5,295 bases of DNA from Paracoccaceae bacterium (lineage in GTDB: Bacteria > Pseudomonadota > Alphaproteobacteria > Rhodobacterales > Rhodobacteraceae): contig JANSYB010000212.1 of the NCBI GenBank assembly GCA_024742655.1, forward strand, positions 1 through 5,295, given 5' to 3'. Below, one piece after another: positions 1 to 5,295 of this stretch. The notes under the pieces are model-generated. The model saw only the letters and a list, made by a program, of their open reading frames with translations, searched no databases and was not told where the DNA came from. Position 1 is the first letter of the stretch. Each line of letters opens with the position of its first letter. The position numbers and the translations under genes were made by a program.

Positions 1-13
1 GAAAGCTGCCAAA

Positions 14-19
14 GGGAGG
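14..19 (+). promoter_or_regulatory. Ribosome binding site of the solute-binding protein gene
   Basis: GGGAGG lies seven bases before the ATG at 27. It is a near-perfect Shine-Dalgarno match in an A-rich spacer and fixes the start of the first gene. It is the strongest such site in the window, in keeping with a binding protein made in excess over the membrane parts. Only 26 bases precede the ATG, so the promoter is outside the window or cannot be seen. Confidence 0.85.
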
Positions 20-26
20 AAAACAA

Positions 27-1505
27 ATGAGAAATACTGTTGCAGTGGTCTCTGCGCTGGCACTTTCGGCATCACTCGCCTGGGCCGAACCATCTGGCGT
101 GTTCCGCCAGGCGCATGAGGTGGGATCGGGCTCGGGGTCGACCCTCGATCCGATCTCGAAGGGGCGCGTGTTCCAGATCACCGAAAAGATCATGAGCCGT
201 CTTGTGCGGCCGGACATGGATGGGCGTCCGTCACCTGACCTGGCGTTGAGCTGGTCGGCGAACGAGGATGCCACCGAGTGGACATTCGAGTTGCGCGAGG
301 GTGTGACGTTCCACGATGGATCGAGTTTCGGATCCGAAGACGTGGTCTATTCGCTGGAGCGCGTGCTCGATCCCGAAACGGATAGCCCGGCACGCTCCGC
401 AATCGCCATGATCAGCAAGGTTGAGGCAAGTGACGAGGACACGGTCAAACTGACCCTCGAAAGCTCTTTCGCCGATCTGCCGCTCCTGTTGATGGATTAC
501 CGCCTGCGGATGATCCCCGAGGGCGCGGGCGACACAATCGCCACGACCGGGATCGGCACGGGGCCGTTCCGGCTGGTCAGCTTCGACGCGGAAGGCACCA
601 CCAGGCTCGAAGCCAACATGGACTATTACGACGGGCCTCCGGGCGTGGCGGAAATGGAGATCATTGGCATCACCGATGGGCAGGCGCGGCTACAGGCGCT
701 GCTGGGTGGTCAGATCGACATGGAACGCGGGATCACCGCCCAGCAAAGCGTGATGCTGGAGGGATCGGACCGGTTCGACATCCAGACGATCCCGACCGGG
801 AACTGGCGTGGACTGGTGTTCCGTACCGACGTGGCGCCGTTCGACGACCCCCGCGTGCGCACGGCACTGCGTCTTGCCGCAGACCGGCAGGGCATGGTCG
901 ATCTCGTCATGGGGGGCGGTGCGGTTATCGCCTGCGACTCTCCGGTTGGTCCTGGCGATCAGTACCGGGCCGAGATCGACTGCCCGCAGGACATCGAACG
1001 CGCCAGGGCACTGCTGGCCGAGGCGGGATATCCGGATGGTCTGGAGATCGACCTGCATGTCGCCACGCTGGAGCCCACGTGGCCCATTCTGGCCGAAGTC
1101 TATCAAGAGCAGGCCGCTGCCGCAGGCATCCGGGTGAATATCGTCCAGGTCCCCTCGGACGGGTTCTGGAACGAGGTCTGGATGCAGAAAGACGCAGTCA
1201 CGACCCGTTGGAACGAACGTCCCGCGGATCAGGCTTTGAACGAGATCTATCTCAGCACGGCCAAGTGGAACGAAAGCTACTACAAGGATGCCGCGTTCGA
1301 CGCACTGCTGGCGCAGGCCCGCCAGGAACTGGATTTCGACGCCAGACGCGCGCTTTACGTTCAGGCGCAAGAGCACCTGTGGGAGACCGCAGGCACGTTG
1401 ATCCCCTATCACGTCACGCGTCTTGTCGGGACGACCGCACGTGTCGGGGGTCTTGACGCGGTCGAGAACAACGCGGTGCGCTGGCACCGTGTAACCGTCG
1501 ATTGA
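27..1505 (+). CDS. ABC importer periplasmic solute-binding protein, SBP_bac_5 (DppA/OppA) family
   Basis: This is the ligand-capturing subunit of a peptide/nickel-type ABC importer, acting in the periplasm. The 492-residue length is slightly short but normal for the family. Residues 1-20 form a Sec signal peptide: short basic start, hydrophobic core, and an A-W-A cleavage site before E21. There is no lipobox cysteine, so the mature protein should be soluble. Family hallmarks are T39-L-D-P near the mature N-terminus and the segment at about 71-116, with the pattern DLALSW, then WTFELREGVTFHDG, then SEDVVYSLERVLDP. A later family stretch (about 282-343) carries LRLAADRQGMVD and ARALLAEAGYPDG. 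W395 to Q402 (WNERPADQ) and the following KWNESYYKD lie in the C-terminal lobe region, which commonly shapes the ligand pocket. The only cysteines are C303 and C319. The strong ribosome site and signal peptide support this start. It is first in the operon, followed by two permeases and an ATPase. Ligand specificity cannot be assigned; family membership is near certain. Confidence 0.96.
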   Translation: MRNTVAVVSALALSASLAWAEPSGVFRQAHEVGSGSGSTLDPISKGRVFQITEKIMSRLVRPDMDGRPSPDLALSWSANEDATEWTFELREGVTFHDGSSFGSEDVVYSLERVLDPETDSPARSAIAMISKVEASDEDTVKLTLESSFADLPLLLMDYRLRMIPEGAGDTIATTGIGTGPFRLVSFDAEGTTRLEANMDYYDGPPGVAEMEIIGITDGQARLQALLGGQIDMERGITAQQSVMLEGSDRFDIQTIPTGNWRGLVFRTDVAPFDDPRVRTALRLAADRQGMVDLVMGGGAVIACDSPVGPGDQYRAEIDCPQDIERARALLAEAGYPDGLEIDLHVATLEPTWPILAEVYQEQAAAAGIRVNIVQVPSDGFWNEVWMQKDAVTTRWNERPADQALNEIYLSTAKWNESYYKDAAFDALLAQARQELDFDARRALYVQAQEHLWETAGTLIPYHVTRLVGTTARVGGLDAVENNAVRWHRVTVD

Positions 1506-1515
1506 TCCACGTCCA

Positions 1516-1538
1516 CGGGGGCGCGCCAAGCGCCCCCG
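1516..1538 (+). terminator. GC-rich intergenic hairpin, attenuator or mRNA-stabilising element
   Basis: A perfect 9-bp inverted repeat, CGGGGGCGC (1516-1524) and GCGCCCCCG (1530-1538), encloses a five-base loop GCCAA. It begins ten bases after the binding-protein stop codon. Only a weak T-containing run (GTTCT) follows, so it is not a classic strong intrinsic terminator. In operons of this layout, such hairpins typically cause partial termination or protect the upstream mRNA from 3' exonucleases, giving more binding protein than permease. The hairpin is seen directly; its role is inferred. Confidence 0.55.
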
Positions 1539-1553
1539 GTTCTGCCACGCGAT

Positions 1554-1557
1554 GGGA
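1554..1557 (+). promoter_or_regulatory. Weak ribosome binding site that favours the ATG at 1566
   Basis: GGGA lies eight bases before the ATG at 1566. The ATG at 1557 has no purine-rich site at a usable distance, because GATGGG directly abuts it. This makes 1566 the better start for the first permease, although the match is short. A third in-frame ATG lies at 1575. Weak initiation here, after the hairpin, would further lower permease output relative to the binding protein. Confidence 0.4.
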
Positions 1558-1565
1558 TGCCGTTC

Positions 1566-2525
1566 ATGTTGGCCATGCTCTTACGACGGTTCGCCCTTGG
1601 GGCGATCACCGTTTGGATCGTTTCCGTTATCATCTTTGTCGGCGTGGAAATGCTGCCGGGCGACGCCTGCACGGCCTTCCTGGAGCGCGAGGCAAAGGGC
1701 AGGATCCTCGAGAACTGCCGCGAGGATCTGGGGCTGAACCGCCCGGCGATCGCGCGCTATTCGGAATGGGCCGCGAATGCGGTGCGCGGCGACCTGGGCG
1801 TTTCGGCCAACGGGCAGAAACAGATATCCGAACTCGTCGGATACCGGTTGCGCAATACACTGCTTCTGGCATCCGGTGCCATGCTGGCGGGCATCCCGCT
1901 TGCCCTGTTTCTCGGTATCGTCGCGGCGCTGTGGCGCGACCGGCCTGCCGACATCATCGTGTCGACAACGGCGATTGCGGCGATGACCATCCCGGAATTC
2001 GTATCGGCGACTTTGCTGATCCTGATCTTCTCGGTCTGGCTGGGCTGGGTTCCGGGTATCGTTCTGACCTCGGCCGACGCGCCTTTGGCGGATTTCTTTC
2101 CCGAGGTGCTTTTGCCGATTGGCGTTCTGACGCTGGTCATGACCGCGCATATCCTGCGCACCGTGCGGTCTTCGGTGATCGAAACGCTGGCTTCTGACTA
2201 TTCGCAGATGGCGCTGCTGAAGGGGGTTCCCTATTGGCAGATCGTGTTCAGGCATATCTTGCCCAACGCGCTTTTGCCGACCATCAACGTGGTGGCGCTT
2301 ACGATCGCATGGTTGTTGGGCGGGGTCGTCGTGATCGAGACCGTCTTCAACTATCCGGGGCTGGGCCGGATGATGATCGACAGTATCTCGGACAGGGATT
2401 TGCCGGTCACCCAGGCGATCGCCCTGATCATCGCCTCTGTCTATGTCGGCGTGAATCTTTTGGCCGATCTGCTCACGATGATTGCCAACCCGCGGCTGCG
2501 AACCATGCACATGCGCAGGAAATAG
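1566..2525 (+). CDS. ABC importer inner-membrane permease, DppB/OppB-like
   Basis: One of the two membrane subunits forming the translocation pore of the importer. From the ATG at 1566 it has 319 residues, close to the usual DppB length; a start at 1557 would add M-P-F. The N-terminus MLAMLLRRF leading into a hydrophobic helix (about 10-28) is typical of DppB-like proteins. A periplasmic segment with GDLGVS (75-80) follows, then hydrophobic helices at roughly 97-123, 130-158, 183-200, 240-260 and 283-303, giving about six membrane spans. The cytoplasmic EAA-type loop that contacts the ATPase is at about 214-234: Q-M-A-L-L-K-G, then a spacer, then H-I-L-P. The ETVFNYPGLG motif (about 258-267), characteristic of this permease class, is intact. 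The gene follows the hairpin gap and ends three bases before its partner permease. Family assignment is secure; only the exact start is open. Confidence 0.95.
   Translation: MLAMLLRRFALGAITVWIVSVIIFVGVEMLPGDACTAFLEREAKGRILENCREDLGLNRPAIARYSEWAANAVRGDLGVSANGQKQISELVGYRLRNTLLLASGAMLAGIPLALFLGIVAALWRDRPADIIVSTTAIAAMTIPEFVSATLLILIFSVWLGWVPGIVLTSADAPLADFFPEVLLPIGVLTLVMTAHILRTVRSSVIETLASDYSQMALLKGVPYWQIVFRHILPNALLPTINVVALTIAWLLGGVVVIETVFNYPGLGRMMIDSISDRDLPVTQAIALIIASVYVGVNLLADLLTMIANPRLRTMHMRRK
2517..2521 (+). promoter_or_regulatory. Ribosome binding site of the second permease gene
   Basis: AGGAA lies seven bases before the ATG at 2529 and inside the last codons of the upstream permease. It supports the 2529 start and indicates translation closely linked to that of the first permease. 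Confidence 0.7.
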
Positions 2526-2528
2526 ACC

Positions 2529-3416
2529 ATGACATACCCCACCACATACCAGCGCAGAGGGTTGGCCACGCGTCTGTCCGGCACCATCAGGGACATTGCG
2601 GCGCGCCCGTCCGGTGCAATCGGGCTGGGACTGGTTTCGATGCACCTGTTGCTGGCGCTGATCGGGCCGTGGATCGTGCCCTATGCCTATACCGAGATGA
2701 ACCCGGCAATGGTGTTGTCGAAGCCGTCGGCCGAACACTGGCTCGGCACGGACCATCTTGGCCGCGACACGTTGACCAGAACCCTGCTTGGGGGGCGCGA
2801 GGCCATTCTTGTCACCGGGATCGCGACGCCGCTGGCGGTGCTTTGGGGCGGGCTGGTCGGGGTCTTTTTCGGATTGGCCGGCGGACGCCTCGACGAGGTC
2901 TTGATGCGGATCGTGGACGCGTTCCTGTCGCTGCCATGGATCCTCAAGATGCTGGTCCTGATTGTGACGTTCGGGACCGGGATCAAGGTTCTCATCCCGA
3001 CGCTGGCCTTCTTTTACGGCATTCCTGTCATTCGCATCGCACGGGCCGCGACACATGATGTCGTCGCCCGCGATTTCGTGCAGGCCGCCCGCGCAAGAGG
3101 GCACGGACGCCCCACGATCATCTGGCGTGAACTGCTTCCGAATGTCCGCGATGCGCTGCTGGTCGAGGGGGCAATGCGTTGGTCATGGATGCTGCTGGCG
3201 TTTTCGTCACTGTCCTTTCTCGGATTTGGTGTGTCGCCGCCGACGCCCGACTGGGGGCTGATGATCGCCGACGCGCGCAGTTTCATGTCGTTTTCACCCC
3301 TGGGTGTGCTGGCCCCGATGGTTGGCTTGTCGTCCCTGATCATCGGCATCAACCTGACAGCCGATGCATTGGCCAAGGCCCTGGGTATCGATCGCGCACA
3401 GAAGGCACCGGTATGA
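2529..3416 (+). CDS. ABC importer inner-membrane permease, DppC/OppC-like
   Basis: The second membrane subunit, which should pair with the DppB-like protein to form the transport channel. It has 295 residues, normal for DppC. A cytoplasmic N-terminal tail (1-28) precedes the first helix (about 29-51). The DppC hallmark HWLGTDHLGRDTLTR at 70-84 sits in the following periplasmic segment. More helices lie at about 93-118, 135-150, 153-170, 215-235 and 258-278. The EAA loop that docks on the ATPase is D182-F-V-Q-A-A-R-A-R-G191 with the downstream E-L-L-P (201-204). The class motif SFLGFGVSPPTPDWG is at 229-243. The C-terminus reads NLTADALAKALGID instead of the usual ending close to GDALRDALDPR, a modest divergence. 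It starts three bases after the first permease, and its stop codon overlaps the ATPase start, so the three genes are almost certainly co-translated. Confidence 0.96.
   Translation: MTYPTTYQRRGLATRLSGTIRDIAARPSGAIGLGLVSMHLLLALIGPWIVPYAYTEMNPAMVLSKPSAEHWLGTDHLGRDTLTRTLLGGREAILVTGIATPLAVLWGGLVGVFFGLAGGRLDEVLMRIVDAFLSLPWILKMLVLIVTFGTGIKVLIPTLAFFYGIPVIRIARAATHDVVARDFVQAARARGHGRPTIIWRELLPNVRDALLVEGAMRWSWMLLAFSSLSFLGFGVSPPTPDWGLMIADARSFMSFSPLGVLAPMVGLSSLIIGINLTADALAKALGIDRAQKAPV
3401..3405 (+). promoter_or_regulatory. Ribosome binding site of the fused ATPase gene
   Basis: GAAGG lies seven bases before the ATG at 3413, within the end of the DppC-like gene. An adjacent second ATG at 3416 would be ten bases away. 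The spacing favours 3413, which gives the ATGA stop/start overlap typical of translational coupling. Confidence 0.65.
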
Positions 3417-5295
3417 TGCAACACGATCAGATCCAGAACGCGGTGATCGAGATCAGGGATCTCAGCATCGGGTTTCGCGGCAAGGCGGGAGGCATGCTGC
3501 CCGTGCTGCGCGACATAACGCTTTGCGTCACGGCCGGGGAGAGCATCGGCCTGGTCGGCGAGAGCGGCTCCGGCAAGAGCACGCTGGCGCTGGCGATGAT
3601 GGGCTATCTGAAGACGGGACTGCGGGTTCTGGAAGGGACGGCCATCTTCGACGGGATCGACATGTTCGCGCAGGATGCAAGAGCGCTGGAGCGTATCCGC
3701 GGGGGCAGGCTGGGACTGATCCCGCAAAATTCGGGTCAGTCATTGACCCCGAGCCTTCGTGTCGGGGCACAGATCCGCGAGGCGCTGCGATTGCACAGCG
3801 CGCTGAGCGATGACCGCTACGATGCGCGGGTGATCGAATTGCTCAGCCAGGTTCGCCTGCCGGATCCCGCGGCCATCGTGCACCGGTATCCGCATGAACT
3901 TTCGGGCGGGCAGCAACAGCGGGTGGCCATTGCCATGGCGCTTGCCGGTGAGCCCGAAGCCTTGTTGCTCGATGAGCCGACGACCGGGCTCGATGTGACG
4001 ACGCAGGCGCACATCCTTGAGCTTTTGCGCGATCTGGCGCGGGATACGGGGATGGCAATGGTCTATGTCAGCCACGATCTGGGCGCGATTGCCCGGGTCT
4101 GTGACAGGGTGGTGGTCATGTATGCCGGCGAAGTCGTCCTGGAGGGCACATCGCGCCAGGTGCTGAAAGATCCCGGCCATCCCTATGCGCGCGGCTTGCT
4201 GGCTTCGATCCCGAGGCTGTCCGACACATGTCTTCCACGTGCCCTTGACGGGCGCCCGCCCGCCCCCGGGCAGGCAGGGCAGGGCTGCGCCTTCGTATCG
4301 CGCTGTGCAATCGCCGCGGCGCAATGCAGCACCTCCCGGCCCGGGCTGGATGCTCAGCCAGATGGGTCGCGGACACGCTGTCATTTGCCGCAAGAGGTGC
4401 GGGCGATCCCGTTGACCGGTGAGCGCGAGACGGGCGCGCGCGCCTTGAGCCCGGCTCTGTCATTGCAACTAAAGGACATGGCGATCTCCTATGTGCATCC
4501 CGGGGTTCTGGAGCGGCTTCTGGGGCGCGAGATGCAAACGGTCGCCACCGTCGATGGCATCGACATCGCGCTGCGCCATGGTGAAACACTCGGCCTCGTG
4601 GGGGAAAGCGGATCGGGCAAGTCGACCATCCTGAAGTCGGTTGCCGGATTGCTGCCTCCGATCCGCGGCGAGGTCACGATCAAGGACCAGGAAACACTTC
4701 CCGCCAGGGTCGAGGCGCGCGACAGACAACACCTGCGCCAGGTTCAACTGATCTTTCAGAACCCCGACGAAAGCCTGAACCCGCGCCAAACGATCGCGCA
4801 AATCCTGGCGCAACCACTGAAATTGTATTTCGGCTTGACCGGGCAGGCACTGCTCAGCCGCTCCGCCGAGCTGCTGGAACAGGTTCGACTGGGTGCGCAT
4901 TACCTCGATCGCTTGCCCAGCCAGCTTTCGGGTGGCGAAAAGCAGCGGGTTGCCGTGGCCCGGGCCTTCGCCGCTCAGCCCGAGCTCGTGCTGTGCGACG
5001 AAATCACCTCGGCGCTGGACGTGTCGGTTCAGGCCGCGGTTCTGGAACTGCTGGATGATCTGCGCCGCGACAATGAAACCAGCTACATTTTCGTCAGTCA
5101 CGATCTTGCCGTGGTCCGGGCGCTGTCGGATCGCGTGGCGGTTCTCTATCAGGGGCGGCTGTGCGAACTGGGCGGGACACAGGATGTCTATGGACCGGTG
5201 TCGCATCCGTACACCGAGGTGCTTCTGGGCGCGGTCCTGGAGCCCGATCCCGATTTCGCGCCCACTCTGGCCGCGAGCGATGTTGTCGAACTTGC
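3413..5295 (+). CDS. Fused dual-cassette ABC importer ATPase (DppD-DppF-like), 3' end outside window
   Basis: Hydrolyses ATP at the cytoplasmic face to power the importer. The frame is open from 3413 to the last base (627 full codons, no stop), so the protein is cut off by the window edge, not broken. Cassette 1 (about 11-262): Walker A GESGSGKST 49-57, Q-loop Q105, signature LSGGQQQR 163-170, Walker B ALLLDEPT 183-190 with catalytic E188, D-loop near 191-194, switch H221. After it come the family's HPY motif (256-258) and a Cys cluster C292, C298, C305, C323, usual in DppD/OppD C-terminal domains. A linker spans about 326-350. Cassette 2 (about 350-605): Walker A GESGSGKST 397-405, Q449, signature LSGGEKQR 505-512, Walker B LVLCDEIT 525-532 with E530, switch H563, second HPY at 598-600. 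Both cassettes look catalytically complete. The fused form resembles GsiA and YejF in architecture. Its start overlaps the permease stop by four bases. Fewer residues than usual should remain beyond the window, given how little normally follows the second HPY. Confidence 0.95.
   Translation, partial: MMQHDQIQNAVIEIRDLSIGFRGKAGGMLPVLRDITLCVTAGESIGLVGESGSGKSTLALAMMGYLKTGLRVLEGTAIFDGIDMFAQDARALERIRGGRLGLIPQNSGQSLTPSLRVGAQIREALRLHSALSDDRYDARVIELLSQVRLPDPAAIVHRYPHELSGGQQQRVAIAMALAGEPEALLLDEPTTGLDVTTQAHILELLRDLARDTGMAMVYVSHDLGAIARVCDRVVVMYAGEVVLEGTSRQVLKDPGHPYARGLLASIPRLSDTCLPRALDGRPPAPGQAGQGCAFVSRCAIAAAQCSTSRPGLDAQPDGSRTRCHLPQEVRAIPLTGERETGARALSPALSLQLKDMAISYVHPGVLERLLGREMQTVATVDGIDIALRHGETLGLVGESGSGKSTILKSVAGLLPPIRGEVTIKDQETLPARVEARDRQHLRQVQLIFQNPDESLNPRQTIAQILAQPLKLYFGLTGQALLSRSAELLEQVRLGAHYLDRLPSQLSGGEKQRVAVARAFAAQPELVLCDEITSALDVSVQAAVLELLDDLRRDNETSYIFVSHDLAVVRALSDRVAVLYQGRLCELGGTQDVYGPVSHPYTEVLLGAVLEPDPDFAPTLAASDVVEL

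Noticed and set aside
1..26. Promoter or operator upstream of the first gene
   Set aside because: Only 26 bases precede the start codon and they hold just the ribosome site; no -10 or -35 elements or operator repeats can be supported.
690..1529. 279-codon minus-strand frame opposite the binding-protein gene
   Set aside because: No domain, no ribosome site considered convincing, and composition typical of an antisense shadow of a GC-rich gene.
2234..3058. 274-codon plus-strand frame bridging the two permeases
   Set aside because: It crosses the real stop and start of two confident genes in another frame and has an Arg/Asp/Gly-rich composition with no membrane segments.
1581..3104. Very long (507-codon) open frame on the minus strand across both permease genes
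   Set aside because: It is rich in Arg, Gln, His and Asp in low-complexity fashion, has no recognisable domain, and lies opposite two clearly real permeases. Such antisense frames are common in GC-rich coding DNA.
4160..4480. Possible frameshift or gene boundary between the two ATPase halves
   Set aside because: Reading codon by codon from 3413 gives one continuous frame through the linker, with family motifs in frame on both sides, so a natural fusion is the simplest reading.
4469..5206. 245-codon minus-strand frame opposite the second ATPase cassette
   Set aside because: The plus strand carries all ATPase motifs in order; the antisense product resembles the shadow sequences commonly mis-annotated opposite ABC ATPases.
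3413..5295. Naming the operon as yejABEF or gsiABCD from the fused ATPase
   Set aside because: Subunit sizes differ from YejA (about 600 residues) and YejB (about 360), and nothing in the binding protein identifies glutathione or any other ligand, so no gene symbols are given.

Overview
The window is a single plus-strand operon for a peptide/nickel-type (DppABCDF/OppABCDF-like) ABC importer. It is filled almost wall to wall. The DNA is GC-rich, with G/C-ending codons, short good Shine-Dalgarno sites and tight gene packing. Gene order and protein style fit an alphaproteobacterium, probably of the Rhodobacterales/Roseobacter type. That taxonomic guess is inference from composition and layout, not from a marker gene.

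Layout: (1) positions 27-1505 encode a periplasmic solute-binding protein of the SBP_bac_5 (DppA/OppA) family with a clear Sec signal peptide. (2) A 51-base gap follows, holding a perfect 9-bp GC hairpin (1516-1538) that probably sets the ratio of binding protein to membrane components. (3) Positions 1566-2525 (or from 1557) encode the first inner-membrane permease, DppB-like. (4) Three bases later, 2529-3416 encodes the second permease, DppC-like. (5) Overlapping its stop codon by four bases (ATGA), a long reading frame runs from 3413 through the end of the window without a stop. It encodes one polypeptide carrying two complete ATP-binding cassettes, the equivalent of DppD fused to DppF. Its 3' end is not in the window.

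How they work together: the binding protein captures ligand in the periplasm and docks on the DppB/DppC-like permease heterodimer. The two cassettes of the fused ATPase drive transport through the EAA loops of the two permeases. The set is complete for an importer, apart from the cut-off C-terminus of the ATPase. The ligand cannot be read from the sequence: di-/oligopeptides, peptide-like compounds, glycosides and metal chelates are all possible in this family.

I see no undescribed system here. The points that reward a second look are the fused ATPase with a four-cysteine cluster between its halves, the asymmetry between its two cassettes, the intergenic hairpin, a lone cysteine pair in the binding protein, and a DppC-like C-terminus lacking the usual ending. 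No RNA genes, mobile elements, CRISPR arrays or long repeats were found, and no minus-strand gene is convincing.
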